Shown here: positions 24,119 through 31,838 of the stretch, in pieces
Numbering within the stretch: the stretch's first letter is position 1
How the letters are laid out: each line of letters begins with the position of its first letter
Assembly: GCA_023150295.1 (NCBI GenBank)
Contig: JAKLLE010000038.1
Span: 1 to 34,137, forward strand
Reading direction: 5' to 3'
Source of the DNA: Giesbergeria sp.
Lineage (GTDB): Bacteria; Pseudomonadota; Gammaproteobacteria; Burkholderiales; Burkholderiaceae_C
Length of the DNA: 34,137 nucleotides
The notes under the pieces: model-generated
Databases searched by the model: none
What the model saw: only the letters and a program-made list of their open reading frames with translations
What the model was told of the DNA's origin: nothing
Program-made: the position numbers and the translations under genes

Positions 24119-24917
24119 GTGACCACACCCACCCCTGAAGATCTTCCCCATGCCCCGTGGGGTGTGTCGGCCGCCTATCTGTACGTGCTGGACCTCGACG
24201 ATTCAGCCCTCGCTTGGGAGTATCTGCGTCGCCATCCCGGCTACCGTGCGGATTGGGCTCGTTGCAAGCGCGTGGTGTCCTTTGCCCGCTGGGGGTTGCG
24301 ATGTCGCCGAAGATCCTGCGTTGGACGGACGGGTTGCGCAACCGTTGTGGCTGTCGTCCTCTGCCGGACTGCTGCATGTGCGTGCCGTGCGTGCGCACGG
24401 TGCTGCAACCCGCCGGTTCGATCTGTGGCGCATCCCCGGGCGCAAGAGCCTGGCGATGGACGGCCACGACCTGGCACTCACCGCAGATCTCAGCGCGCTG
24501 CGCATGCGCTTGTCGCTCTCAGGCACTCTGGAGGATGGCTGCGCCTATGTGGGCGCCGTGCCGCTGAGTCCAGGGCTTCGCGGTCAGCTCGACGGGTACC
24601 GAGAACAGGCACAGGCCCTTGAAGGCCATGCGCCTCAGATCTCGCCCGTGCGGTCGGCCACCCGTGCCGCTTTGCTGCACCTGCGCGCCCTGCAGGCGCT
24701 CGATGCTTCACAGTCGGGAGCGTCGCATCGCGACATCGCCCAGGCCTTGTTCGGCCTCGAAGCCGTCGTCCTGCGCTGGCACGAGGATGGCGAACTCCGC
24801 GCGCAGGTGCGCCACCTGCTGCGGCGGGCCGAATCTTTCATGAACGGCGGGTACCTGTCCCTGGCGGGTGTGCTGGATCCCGCTGCAAAGCCCCCCGGAG
24901 ACGAACCGGTGCGCTGA
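24119..24917 (+). pseudogene. DUF2285-type regulator gene with a frameshift
   Basis: Residues 1-60 read in one frame (GTG start with GGAGG 5 nt upstream): TPEDLPHAPWGVSAAYLYVL, DDSALAWEYLRRHPGYRADW, VVSFARWGLR. The rest reads in another frame: VAEDPALDGRVAQPLWLSSS, then RRFDLWRIPGRKSLAMDGHD and ALFGLEAVVLRWHEDGELRA. Joining at the shift (about 24298-24303, one extra base near TGCGATGTCGCC) restores a smooth DUF2285-like protein of about 265 aa: an N-terminal transcriptional-regulator-like domain and a C-terminal DUF2285 half. The total span is 3n+1, consistent with one inserted base. It could be a true pseudogene, a sequencing error or a frameshifting site. DUF2285 genes usually lie near AlpA/repA in such elements, as here. 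Confidence 0.7.
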
Positions 24918-24964
24918 GTCTCTCCCTGCCTGGATTGGGCCCGATTTCCGAGACTGCCTCCATA

Positions 24965-24987
24965 GGGCCGCGAATGGTTTGCGGCCC
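24965..24987 (+). promoter_or_regulatory. Hairpin in the leader of the HTH gene
   Basis: GGGCCGC (24965-24971), 9-nt loop, GCGGCCC (24981-24987), ending 22 nt before the ATG at 25010. No T-run. It could be an operator or affect access to the ribosome site (GGAG at 25000-25003). Confidence 0.4.
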
Positions 24988-25009
24988 ATCGACAGCGATG
25001 GAGTCCGTC

Positions 25010-25312
25010 ATGGCCGTTGGCAGTTCTTTTCCGTTCCGTGCAGCTGAAGCGGCTGCGCCGCAGTCCTCTGCGGGTACTGTCCCCGCAGCGTCTGCAAATC
25101 CTGAGTTTCTCACCACCGAAGAAGCGGGCGCCTTTCTGCGGCTCTCTCCGCGCACCTTGGAGAAGCAGCGCGTTCTGGGTGGTGGCCCGCGCTTCCGCAA
25201 GTTCGGCGCACGGGTGGTCTATGCGGCTACCGATCTGCGTGCCTGGGCCGATGGTCGTGCCTATGGCATGACTTCGGATCCCGGCTACGTACAGCGTGAC
25301 TCCGTTCGTTGA
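25010..25312 (+). CDS. AlpA/MerR-like helix-turn-helix protein
   Basis: 100-aa protein. A disordered Ala/Ser-rich N-terminus (~35 residues) precedes a compact winged HTH: FLTTEEAGAFLRLSPRTLEK, then GGGPRFRKFGARVVYAATDL, the pattern of excisionase/AlpA-type DNA-binding domains (helix 17 family). In ICEs these act as excision or transfer activators. The ATG at 25010 has GGAG 6 nt upstream; an in-frame ATG at 24998 is possible. It ends 26 bp before repA, so the two are likely co-transcribed. Confidence 0.8.
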   Translation: MAVGSSFPFRAAEAAAPQSSAGTVPAASANPEFLTTEEAGAFLRLSPRTLEKQRVLGGGPRFRKFGARVVYAATDLRAWADGRAYGMTSDPGYVQRDSVR

Positions 25313-25338
25313 TTGGCTCGGACCAGGTGGCACCACCG

Positions 25339-26343
25339 ATGTCAAAGCGCCCGAACGAACGCGAGCAGCTGTCGCTGTTCCGTGCACTGCCGGGCAGCGA
25401 CATGGCGCTGCGCGACGCGCAGGACCTGATGGCCTATCCGTTCTTCTCGCTCGCCAAGTCGCCGCGCATTGTGCCGATCCGATTTGAAGCAGGGGGCATT
25501 TCTCTCACGGTGGAGGGGGTGCCCGAGCACGGCATCGCCACCATCTGGGATGCCGACGTGCTGATTTGGGCGGCGAGCCAGATCATCCAGGCCAAGAAGG
25601 AAGGCATTGCGCCTTCGCGCCTGATGGTTGCCACGCCCTACGAGATCCTGCGCTTTGCTCGGAGGGGCACCGGTCGTAGCGACTACCTGGCACTGCGCGC
25701 CGCGTTGGACCGATTGCAGTCCACCACCGTCGCCACGACGTTGCGCCAGCGCGAGCGACCGAACGGTGCCATGCGCGTGCACCGCTTCTCCTGGATCAAC
25801 GAGTGGAAGGAGTATGTCCAGCCCGGGGGGCGTTCCGACGGCATCGAACTCATTCTGGCCGACTGGTTCTTCACCGGTGTGATGGATGAAGGGCTGGTGC
25901 TCACGCTCGATCCGACGTATTTCCGGCTTTCCGGGGGGATTGAGCGTTGGCTGTACCGGCTGGTGCGCAAGCATGGTGGCCGACAGCAGGCGGGATGGCG
26001 CTTCGACATGCGCCACCTGCACCTGAAGTCGGGAAGCCTGCAGCGCCCCTCCGACTTTGCCATCCAGGTACGCCACCTGGCACAGCGCCAGGCGCTGCCG
26101 GGCTACTGGTTGTCCATTGAGCGCAGTGGCGGCATCGAGTGGTTGGCCTTCCTGCCCGACCCGGACAACCGACCCCGGAGCGACTTGTCCACAGATCCTG
26201 TTGATGAACCTGTGGATGGTTTGGGGATGGGCTCGGTGGATCGCCCGCACGACCCTCGGGGGATCACCCGCAGAAGTATCGGTGGAACGCCCGCACCGAT
26301 CGACCGGAAAGCCACGTCCAGTAACGGTTTGGGCACTCCCTAA
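25339..26343 (+). CDS. repA: Replication initiator RepA (RPA family)
   Basis: 334-aa plasmid-type replication initiator. Recognisable blocks: NEREQLSLFRALPGSDMALR, DLMAYPFFSLAKSPRIVPIR, WDADVLIWAASQIIQAKKEG, LMVATPYEILRFARRGTG, DYLALRAALDRLQSTTVAT, LSGGIERWLYRLVRKHGG and HLKSGSLQRPSDFAIQVRHL, as in the RPA family of broad-host-range plasmids and Tn4371-like ICEs. The C-terminal ~55 residues are variable. ATG at 25339 (MSKRPNEREQ) with AGGTGG upstream. It lies just before parA. A self-replicating intermediate of the element is therefore plausible. The 3' end contains inverted DnaA-box-like sites (see separate entry). Confidence 0.88.
   Translation: MSKRPNEREQLSLFRALPGSDMALRDAQDLMAYPFFSLAKSPRIVPIRFEAGGISLTVEGVPEHGIATIWDADVLIWAASQIIQAKKEGIAPSRLMVATPYEILRFARRGTGRSDYLALRAALDRLQSTTVATTLRQRERPNGAMRVHRFSWINEWKEYVQPGGRSDGIELILADWFFTGVMDEGLVLTLDPTYFRLSGGIERWLYRLVRKHGGRQQAGWRFDMRHLHLKSGSLQRPSDFAIQVRHLAQRQALPGYWLSIERSGGIEWLAFLPDPDNRPRSDLSTDPVDEPVDGLGMGSVDRPHDPRGITRRSIGGTPAPIDRKATSSNGLGTP
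26185..26219. promoter_or_regulatory. Inverted DnaA-box-like pair inside the repA 3' end
   Basis: TTGTCCACA (26185-26193) differs from the DnaA box TTATCCACA at one base. TGTGGATGG (26211-26219) is a weaker inverted copy. They form a perfect inverted repeat TCCACAG-N15-CTGTGGA (26188-26216). The location in the variable tail of the initiator gene would suit an origin, but codons for a Ser-Thr-Asp/Val-Asp-rich tail could give the same words. Confidence 0.3.
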
Positions 26344-26363
26344 ACATCTAAAGGGATACATAA

Positions 26364-27125
26364 ATGGAAGTCACGCGCGCGCGAACAGCAGCTGCTCAAA
26401 ATTTGGGCAATGATTCTGCGATGGCAAATCAGGCAGGTACAGAACCGCAGAGCCTTCCCTCAGGAAAGCAAGGCAACCGCCCCGGCAAGGTTATCGCCCT
26501 GCTCAACCAGAAGGGCGGGGCAGGGAAGACGACGCTTGCCACGCACCTGGCGGGCGAGCTGGCCCTGCAAGGCAGCCGCGTCACGCTGCTGGATGCCGAT
26601 CCGCAGGGCTCCGCCCTCGACTGGGCGCAGCGGCGGCTCCAGAGCGGCCAGGAGCGGCTTTACGGGGTGTTCGGGCTGGCCCGGGGCTCATTGCACCAGG
26701 AAGCGCCGCAAATCGCCTTGCAGGCGGATTTCGTGGTCATTGACGGGCCGCCCCGGGTCGCAGCGCTTGCGCGCTCCGCGCTGCTGGCTGCCGACCTGGT
26801 GCTGATCCCGGTGCAGCCCAGCGCCTACGACGTGTGGGCGAGCCATGAGATGGTGCAGCTCATCACGGAGGCTCGGGTGTTCCGACCGCAGCTGCGCGCG
26901 GCCTTTGTGATCAACCGGCGCGTGGTGGGCACGGTGATCGGGCGCGAAGCGCGTGCAGCGCTCGCGGACCAGCCATTCGCTGCGCTGGAGACTGAAGTCT
27001 CGCAGCGCATCGTGTTCGCCGACAGCGTGGCTGCGGGGCGGCTGGCGTGCGAAGTGGCGCCGCAGTGCGCGGCCGCACGTGAGGTCGTGGCTCTCGCGCA
27101 GGCCGTGCGGGAGGTGCTGCGATGA
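26364..27125 (+). CDS. parA: ParA-family partition ATPase
   Basis: 253-aa Walker-type ATPase for DNA segregation. Deviant Walker [12 protein letters not shown] near residues 49-58, switch region [17 protein letters not shown], Walker [10 protein letters not shown], and [10 protein letters not shown]. The first ~40 residues are a disordered extension; the ATG at 26364 has AAAGGGA 8 nt upstream, and a second in-frame ATG is at 26421. It overlaps the next gene by 4 bp (ATGA), which encodes a ribbon-helix-helix protein, the usual centromere-binding partner of small ParA proteins. It is thus probably the partition operon of the element, distinct from the large ParB upstream. Confidence 0.92.
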   Translation: MEVTRARTAAAQNLGNDSAMANQAGTEPQSLPSGKQGNRPGKVIALLNQKGGAGKTTLATHLAGELALQGSRVTLLDADPQGSALDWAQRRLQSGQERLYGVFGLARGSLHQEAPQIALQADFVVIDGPPRVAALARSALLAADLVLIPVQPSAYDVWASHEMVQLITEARVFRPQLRAAFVINRRVVGTVIGREARAALADQPFAALETEVSQRIVFADSVAAGRLACEVAPQCAAAREVVALAQAVREVLR

Positions 27126-27385
27126 CGGCACTCCCTCCAGCAGTGACGCCGCACAGGGTGCCGATCGGACGCAGGCCCGGGGCAGATCCTGCATCAACCT
27201 GGGTGCGGCAGGCGGATGCTCCCGAGATCCCCGCCAAGGCATCCATCTACACCGCGCGGCTCACCATCGATGTGACACCGGCGCTGCGCGGGCGCATCAA
27301 GGTTGTAGCGTTCCGGCGTGGCATCACAGCGGCGGACATGCTGCGCGAGTTGTTGGAGCGCGAGTATCCGGAGGACGGGACATGA
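27122..27385 (+). CDS. Ribbon-helix-helix protein, ParG-like partner of ParA
   Basis: 87-aa basic protein. The N-terminal ~40 residues are Pro/Ala/Arg-rich and flexible. The C-terminal part ([20 protein letters not shown], then [20 protein letters not shown]) has the strand-helix-helix pattern of ribbon-helix-helix centromere binders such as ParG. It overlaps parA and the following gene by 4 bp each. Role as centromere-binding protein and autorepressor is inferred from domain and position; no iterated centromere repeats are obvious upstream of parA, where only 20 bp separate it from repA. Confidence 0.75.
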   Translation: MTALPPAVTPHRVPIGRRPGADPASTWVRQADAPEIPAKASIYTARLTIDVTPALRGRIKVVAFRRGITAADMLRELLEREYPEDGT

Positions 27386-27912
27386 TGGCGCCGTTATCCC
27401 ATCTGGCGCCAGCCGTCTGGCAGACTCCGCTGCAGGCGAGGGTGCCGCAGAGGCCGACCCGCATGCGCGTTTCGCTCGCTTTCGTCGAGGATCGGGTGAA
27501 CGTCTGGCTGCGGTTTGGGCAGCCGACGGCGGAGATTGCGCTGGACCGCTGGCGGCGCGTGGCCATGTTCATGCCGGGTACCGTGTGCTGTCGTGTGAAG
27601 TGGATCGACAACATCTATGGAACGGTGCTCTGGCAGCTCCTGGTGATGCAGGCGCCGACACCCTTTGAGGGTGCGCAGCGCGTGGCGGGTGTGCTGCCGG
27701 GCGCGCGCATACTGCTGCGTGCCGATGGCGAGATGCAGGTCAAGGCGGTGCTTGCGGCCATTGATGCCATCGAGGTATCGGGCATCAACCCGTGCACCGT
27801 TGCCGCCACCTACTGGCGCACGGTGGGTAACCGGTTGGCTGCGCGGCAGCCGCTGCCGGTCTATACGGCCGTGCGGCATGCGGCGCATCTTGCGCGCGAG
27901 GCCTTGCGATGA
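27382..27912 (+). CDS. DUF2840 family protein
   Basis: 176-aa protein of the DUF2840 family, found between parA and traF in ICEs and plasmids of this type. Landmarks: TRMRVSLAFVEDRVNVWLRF, EIALDRWRRVAMFMPGTVCC, VKWIDNIYGTVLWQLLVMQA and PGARILLRADGEMQVKAVL. No signal peptide or membrane segment is evident; function is unknown. Start ATG 27382 overlaps the previous stop (ATGA), with a second ATG directly after. It overlaps traF by 4 bp, so a single message is nearly certain. Confidence 0.8.
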   Translation: MMAPLSHLAPAVWQTPLQARVPQRPTRMRVSLAFVEDRVNVWLRFGQPTAEIALDRWRRVAMFMPGTVCCRVKWIDNIYGTVLWQLLVMQAPTPFEGAQRVAGVLPGARILLRADGEMQVKAVLAAIDAIEVSGINPCTVAATYWRTVGNRLAARQPLPVYTAVRHAAHLAREALR

Positions 27913-28421
27913 ATCGCCGCATGCTTGTGGCGAGCATGAGCATCGGCGTCGCTGTGCTGTGTGCGCCAGCGGTGGTGCAGTTCCCCGCGCGGTTGGTCTA
28001 CAACCCGAGCGACAGCGTTCCTCGTGGCTGGTACAGCATTGGATCGCCTAACTCGCTGCATGTCGGTGGCGTCGTTTTGGTCCGCCTTCCGGCGGGTGTG
28101 GCGGCCCTCGCGGCGCAGCGCGGATACCTGCCTGCGGGCGTTCCTTTGCTCAAGCGGATTGGTGCTGTGGCGCCGCAGTCGGTGTGCGTGGGGGAGGGGG
28201 CCGTGCGCATCGATGGCGTGGCCGTGGCGGCGGTGCTTGCGGAGGATGGTAGGGGCCGGCTGCTGACGCCTTGGGCGCAGTGCCGAGCGCTTGCCGTTGG
28301 GGAGCTTTTCCTGCTCAGCAATGTCCATCCGGCGTCGTTCGATAGCCGCTACTTCGGTCCTGTCGATGAGTCAGCAGTGATTGGCTGCGCGCATCCGTTG
28401 TGGACCCGGGGTACGCCATGA
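27909..28421 (+). CDS. traF: TraF, S26-family conjugal transfer peptidase
   Basis: 170-aa membrane-anchored serine peptidase related to signal peptidase I; the TraF of RP4 cyclises the pilin TrbC. N-terminal membrane segment (residues ~5-25), catalytic Ser36 in YNPSDSVPRGWY, catalytic Lys82 in PLLKRIGAV, and the C-terminal FDSRYFGPVDES with GCAHPLW. Length is close to RP4 TraF (178). Because TraF matures a conjugative pilin, its presence implies trb/virB-type genes that are not in this window. It is the last gene of the overlapping parA-RHH-DUF2840-traF cassette; a non-coding region follows. Confidence 0.9.
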   Translation: MNRRMLVASMSIGVAVLCAPAVVQFPARLVYNPSDSVPRGWYSIGSPNSLHVGGVVLVRLPAGVAALAAQRGYLPAGVPLLKRIGAVAPQSVCVGEGAVRIDGVAVAAVLAEDGRGRLLTPWAQCRALAVGELFLLSNVHPASFDSRYFGPVDESAVIGCAHPLWTRGTP

Positions 28422-28874
28422 ACGGTACTATTTCTCGAGTCTGCGCAGATTGCGTAGTGCGTCCACGCCTGGTGCGGGACTGTACTCAGCCTGCATTGCG
28501 AGCGTGCTCTGTACTACGCCGCCGATGCTTCGGAAATGCACCGACGCATGTGCGCGGGCTCTATTCCACCGTGCAGACTTTTTGCCGCCAGCGTGCAGCA
28601 CCTGCTGCACCTTCGCTGCCTTTGGGGCAGCGCTTCGCACTCGGTGCGTGGCTGGCGGCGGGTCGGAGCCGGGAGCGGATGCGGGGGGCGAAGACGGAGG
28701 GCAAGATAAAAGGGGCGGCACGTGCCGGCCTGCGAAGTCAGTCTGCACGTGGGTTTGGGACAGCACCGCGCTTGCAGCGCTGGGTGCTGTGTAGGCACAC
28801 AACATCGCTAGGCGCCAATGCCTGCCGCGTGCCGCGTTCGATTTGCTGCGCTGCGTTTCTCTGGAGCTTGAGAC
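28422..28874. other. Candidate oriT region between traF and the relaxase gene (no gene)
   Basis: 453 nt. It holds a perfect inverted repeat GTGCAGCA-CC-TGCTGCAC (28593-28610), a 12-bp palindrome CGGCACGTGCCG (28716-28727), and GTGCAGACTTTTTGCC near 28571 with an inverted GTCAGTCTGCACG near 28737. An open frame starting at 28418 is Cys/Arg-rich with no family resemblance, and frames on the other strand are similar in quality, so coding is unlikely. Relaxase genes commonly sit next to their oriT. The nic site cannot be assigned. Confidence 0.45.
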
Positions 28875-30851
28875 ATGGTTTCGCGTAGGGGAGCGCAGGA
28901 TGGGGAGGGGTTTAGGGCACGGCCGGGAGCACCGAAGGCACGCTCAGGTCGGGAGTCGAAGCGCTTTGTCGCGGAGGTGCTGAAGGCCGTTTCGAAGTCC
29001 GGCGCGAAGGCTTCCGGTGCCAAGTGCGCACGGCATGCGTCGACATTTGGAAGGGGCAGAGTCGCTGCAGGTGTAGTGGGGAGCAAACAGGGTGCGAATG
29101 CTCGGCGCGTAGTCATTAAGTCGCGCTTCGTCGTGCTCAAGAGGGCCGGGGCCCAGGCGGTGGCTACGCATCTGCGCTACATCGAACGCGAGGGTACCAC
29201 TCGTGACGGGCAACGCGGGCAGGCCTATGGGGCCGACACGGATACCGCAGACCTGAGGGACTTTGAAGAGCGGGGGCGGGGCGACCGACACCAGTTCCGT
29301 TTCATCGTCTCGGTCGAGGACGCCGCAGAGCTTCAGGATTTGCGCGGCTACACGCGGGAACTGATGGCGCGGATGGAAGTAGACCTTGAAACTCGCCTGG
29401 ACTGGGTGGCCGTCGATCACTGGGATACCGATAACCCGCACACGCACATCGTGTTGCGTGGCAAGGTGGGGCAGGGCAGGGGCGCGAGGGATCTGGTGAT
29501 CGCCCCGGATTACATGGCCCATGGCATGCGCCTGCGCGCGAACGCCTTGGCGAACGAGTGGCTGGGGCCGCGCACCGAGCTGGAAATTCAGCAGGCTCAG
29601 CGGCGTGAGGTGGAGCAGGAACGCTGGACCAACTTGGACCGCACGCTCCAGCGTGAGACCGTGGATGGTCGGCTGGGTGTTGCACGGTTGAATGAGCCGC
29701 GGCTGCAGCGCCAGCGGCAGCTCTTGGTGGGCCGCCTGCAACGTTTGCAGCGCATGGGGCTGGCGAATCAGGTGGACCCGGGCACCTGGTCGGTTTCTGC
29801 AGATGCGGAGAAGACCTTGCGCGCGTTGGGTGAGAGAGGAGACATCGTCCGCACCATGCATCGAGCATTGAAGGATAAGCAGCGTGAGATGGTGGTGTTT
29901 GAAGCTGGCCGAGGCGACCAGGTTGTGGTCGGCCGCGTGGCTGGCAAGGGTCTTGGCGGAGAGTCTCACGACAAGGGGTACCTTGTCGTCGATGGCATTG
30001 ATGGGAGAGCCCACTACGTTGTACTCACTGCTCACGCCAACTTGGAGGACTACCCCACTGGGGCGGTGGTTGAGCTTCGGAGCCTGAACAAGCTACGGGT
30101 GGCAGATCAAAGCATTGCGGCGCTGGCGAGTGATGGGCTGTACCGAACAGATCGCCACCTCTCTGTTGCTCGACGCCAGGCTAAGGCTGGACTCGATCCA
30201 CAGGAGGTTGTTCAGGCTCATGTCCGAAGGTTGGAAGCCTTGCGGAGGGCTGGTGTCGCGGAGCGGGTGACTGAAGGGCTTTGGAAGGTGCCCAATGACT
30301 TGGTGGAGCGTGGTCGGCGGCATGACGCGGATCGATCTGGGGGCATCGTCGTTCAGCTGAAATCGCACTGGCCTATCGAGAGGCAGGTTCGGGCGATTGG
30401 TGCGACATGGCTGGATCAGCAACTGATCGATGGGGGCAAGAGCGTTGGCGATGTTGGGTTTGGACGTGAGGCCGGCAGAGCGATGCGGAGGCGGGCCGAT
30501 TTTTTGGTTGCGCAAGGGTTGGCGAAGCGGGTGGGCATGCGCGTTACCTTTGCGTCCGACGTGTTGGGTACGCTACGCAGCCGGGAGCTCGAGCAAGTCG
30601 CAAAGGACATTTCCGCTGAAACTGGACTGAAACCTCGGCGTGTTGCAGATGGGCAATCAGTGGCGGGAGTTTATCGACGCCACTTGGTGCTTGCGAGCGG
30701 GAGGTTTGCATTGGTAGAAGATGGCACAGGATTCAGCCTGTTGCCTTGGAAGTCCGTCATCGAGCAGCGGGTTGGTCAACAAGTTGTCGGAACGCTGCGA
30801 GGCGGCGATGTTTCATGGAACGTTGGAAGGAGGCTGGAGCATGGACGCTGA
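28875..30851 (+). CDS. VirD2-like relaxase with DUF3363 (RlxS type)
   Basis: 658-aa conjugative relaxase that nicks oriT and stays bound to the transferred strand. A basic N-terminal ~75 residues, then the relaxase core: THLRYIEREG (candidate tyrosine near 100), RHQFRFIVSVEDA, and the metal-binding histidine motif WVAVDHWDTDNPHTHIVL near 178-195. The C-terminal half (from ~300) matches DUF3363 (RLQRMGLANQVDPGTWSV, HVRRLEALRRAGVAERVTEG, WPIERQVRAIGATWLDQQL). Full length for the family. ATG at 28875 with GGAG 9 nt upstream. In relatives it is followed by traG and trb genes, but here catabolic remnants follow within 170 bp. Confidence 0.9.
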   Translation: MVSRRGAQDGEGFRARPGAPKARSGRESKRFVAEVLKAVSKSGAKASGAKCARHASTFGRGRVAAGVVGSKQGANARRVVIKSRFVVLKRAGAQAVATHLRYIEREGTTRDGQRGQAYGADTDTADLRDFEERGRGDRHQFRFIVSVEDAAELQDLRGYTRELMARMEVDLETRLDWVAVDHWDTDNPHTHIVLRGKVGQGRGARDLVIAPDYMAHGMRLRANALANEWLGPRTELEIQQAQRREVEQERWTNLDRTLQRETVDGRLGVARLNEPRLQRQRQLLVGRLQRLQRMGLANQVDPGTWSVSADAEKTLRALGERGDIVRTMHRALKDKQREMVVFEAGRGDQVVVGRVAGKGLGGESHDKGYLVVDGIDGRAHYVVLTAHANLEDYPTGAVVELRSLNKLRVADQSIAALASDGLYRTDRHLSVARRQAKAGLDPQEVVQAHVRRLEALRRAGVAERVTEGLWKVPNDLVERGRRHDADRSGGIVVQLKSHWPIERQVRAIGATWLDQQLIDGGKSVGDVGFGREAGRAMRRRADFLVAQGLAKRVGMRVTFASDVLGTLRSRELEQVAKDISAETGLKPRRVADGQSVAGVYRRHLVLASGRFALVEDGTGFSLLPWKSVIEQRVGQQVVGTLRGGDVSWNVGRRLEHGR

Positions 30852-30914
30852 AGCGCTGTGCGACTTGGCCGAACCGATTCCTGCTCAATACATGTGAATC
30901 GAGGGCAAACCCTT

Positions 30915-30960
30915 GTTTTGATTTGCGTGAAATCTGATCACGCTCATAGGGCATCAAAAC
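30915..30960. repeat. Nested inverted repeats just after the relaxase gene
   Basis: Outer arms GTTTTGAT (30915-30922) and ATCAAAAC (30953-30960); inner arms GCGTGA (30925-30930) and TCACGC (30938-30943). Lies 64 nt past the relaxase stop, in AT-richer DNA, at the switch from element backbone to degraded cargo. No T-run follows. Confidence 0.6.
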
Positions 30961-31020
30961 CTATCGTCCAGTCATCGCGAGGCGCAATCGAGGCGCCACC
31001 GACTTTTACCTCTGGACTTT

Positions 31021-31544
31021 ATGACACTCTCTTACCCCTCGCTGGCCTTGCATGTGGCCGGCCAATGGATTGACCGCACCAGCGGCGGCTCACGCCCTGT
31101 CCTCAACCCGGAAACCGCCATGGAAATCGGGTTGCTTCCGCTGGCCGGCCCAACCGAGCTCTCAGCCGCCGCCGAATCGGCGCAACGCGGCTTTCGGGTC
31201 TGGCGCACGGTGCGCCCGCTCGACCGCTATGTGATCTTGCGCCGTGCTTCCGACCTGTTGCGACAGCGGGTCGAAGCAATAGCCAGCGTGCTCACCCTGG
31301 AGCAAGGCAAGCCGCTGAGCGAGGCTCGGCGAGAGGTTTCGCTGTCGGCGGACATCATCGATTTCCAGGCGGAAGAGGCCAAGCGCCTGTATGGTCGGGC
31401 GGTGGCGCCCGGGTGGAGAGCATCCTGCCGCACACCGTCACGCGGGTGGCCGCCGGACCGGTGGCGGCCTTCACCGCCTGGAACTTTCCCGTCAACTTGC
31501 CCAGCCGCAAGCTGGGCAGCGCGCTCGCTGCAGGCCGCAGTGTC
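31021..31544 (+). pseudogene. Aldehyde dehydrogenase, N-terminal remnant with frameshift
   Basis: The first ~130 residues resemble NAD(P)-dependent succinate-semialdehyde-type dehydrogenases: HVAGQWIDRTSGGSRPVLNP, LRRASDLLRQRVEAIASVL, LEQGKPLSEARREV, IIDFQAEEAKRLYGR. At about 31408-31411 the frame is lost; reading resumes in another frame as VESILPHTVTRVAAGPVAAF, TAWNFPVNLPSRKLGSALAAG. Adding one C to the C-run restores the gene. After about 31540 the dehydrogenase stops and IS3-transposase sequence begins, so NAD-binding remainder and the catalytic Glu and Cys are missing. Not functional. Likely cargo of the element broken by an IS. Confidence 0.85.
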
Positions 31545-31745
31545 AGGCAGCTGCGCCTTGAGCAGGACCTCTTGAACAGGGCCAATGAACTGCTAAAAAA
31601 AGACCTGGGTGTCGATCTGCAGCTCCTGTCCAACCGGGAGAAGACACTGCTGATGGACGCCCTCAGGGAGCACTATGGCCTGCCAGAGCTCCTTGCACAG
31701 TCGGGTCTTGCGCGTAGCTCGTACTTCTACCATCGGGCCCGCGCG
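31545..31745 (+). pseudogene. IS3-family transposase, internal fragment
   Basis: RQLRLEQDLLNRANELLKKD, LSNREKTLLMDALREHYGLP and ELLAQSGLARSSYFYHRARA match the end of OrfA (leucine-zipper) and start of OrfB of IS3-family (IS150-like) transposases. The catalytic DDE domain is absent, as is the OrfA N-terminus. It is joined in frame to the preceding aldehyde-dehydrogenase fragment. Confidence 0.75.
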
Positions 31746-31806
31746 GCATGTAAACCCTTGAAGTTTGTCCAACCTCTGGGGGCCAGTTCAAACCAGGGCC
31801 AGTTCA
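31545..31806 (+). mobile_element. Remnant of an IS3-family insertion sequence
   Basis: After the transposase fragment, 31766-31790 resembles an IS150-type terminal repeat (on the minus strand TGAACTGGCCCCC then GGTTGGACA). GGGCCAGTTCA occurs twice, at 31780-31790 and 31796-31806, so the true terminus is one of the two. The left end and most of OrfB are deleted. The element is dead. Confidence 0.55.
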
Positions 31807-31838
31807 TGCTTTCAAGTTTGAGAGGCCTTATGTGCAAC

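Noticed and set aside
28400-28888. Possible gene after traF (ATG at 28418 overlapping the traF stop)
   Set aside because: The 4-bp overlap fits the cassette pattern, but the product is Cys/Arg/Ala-rich without any fold or family signal, overlaps the relaxase start, and the region has oriT-like symmetry.
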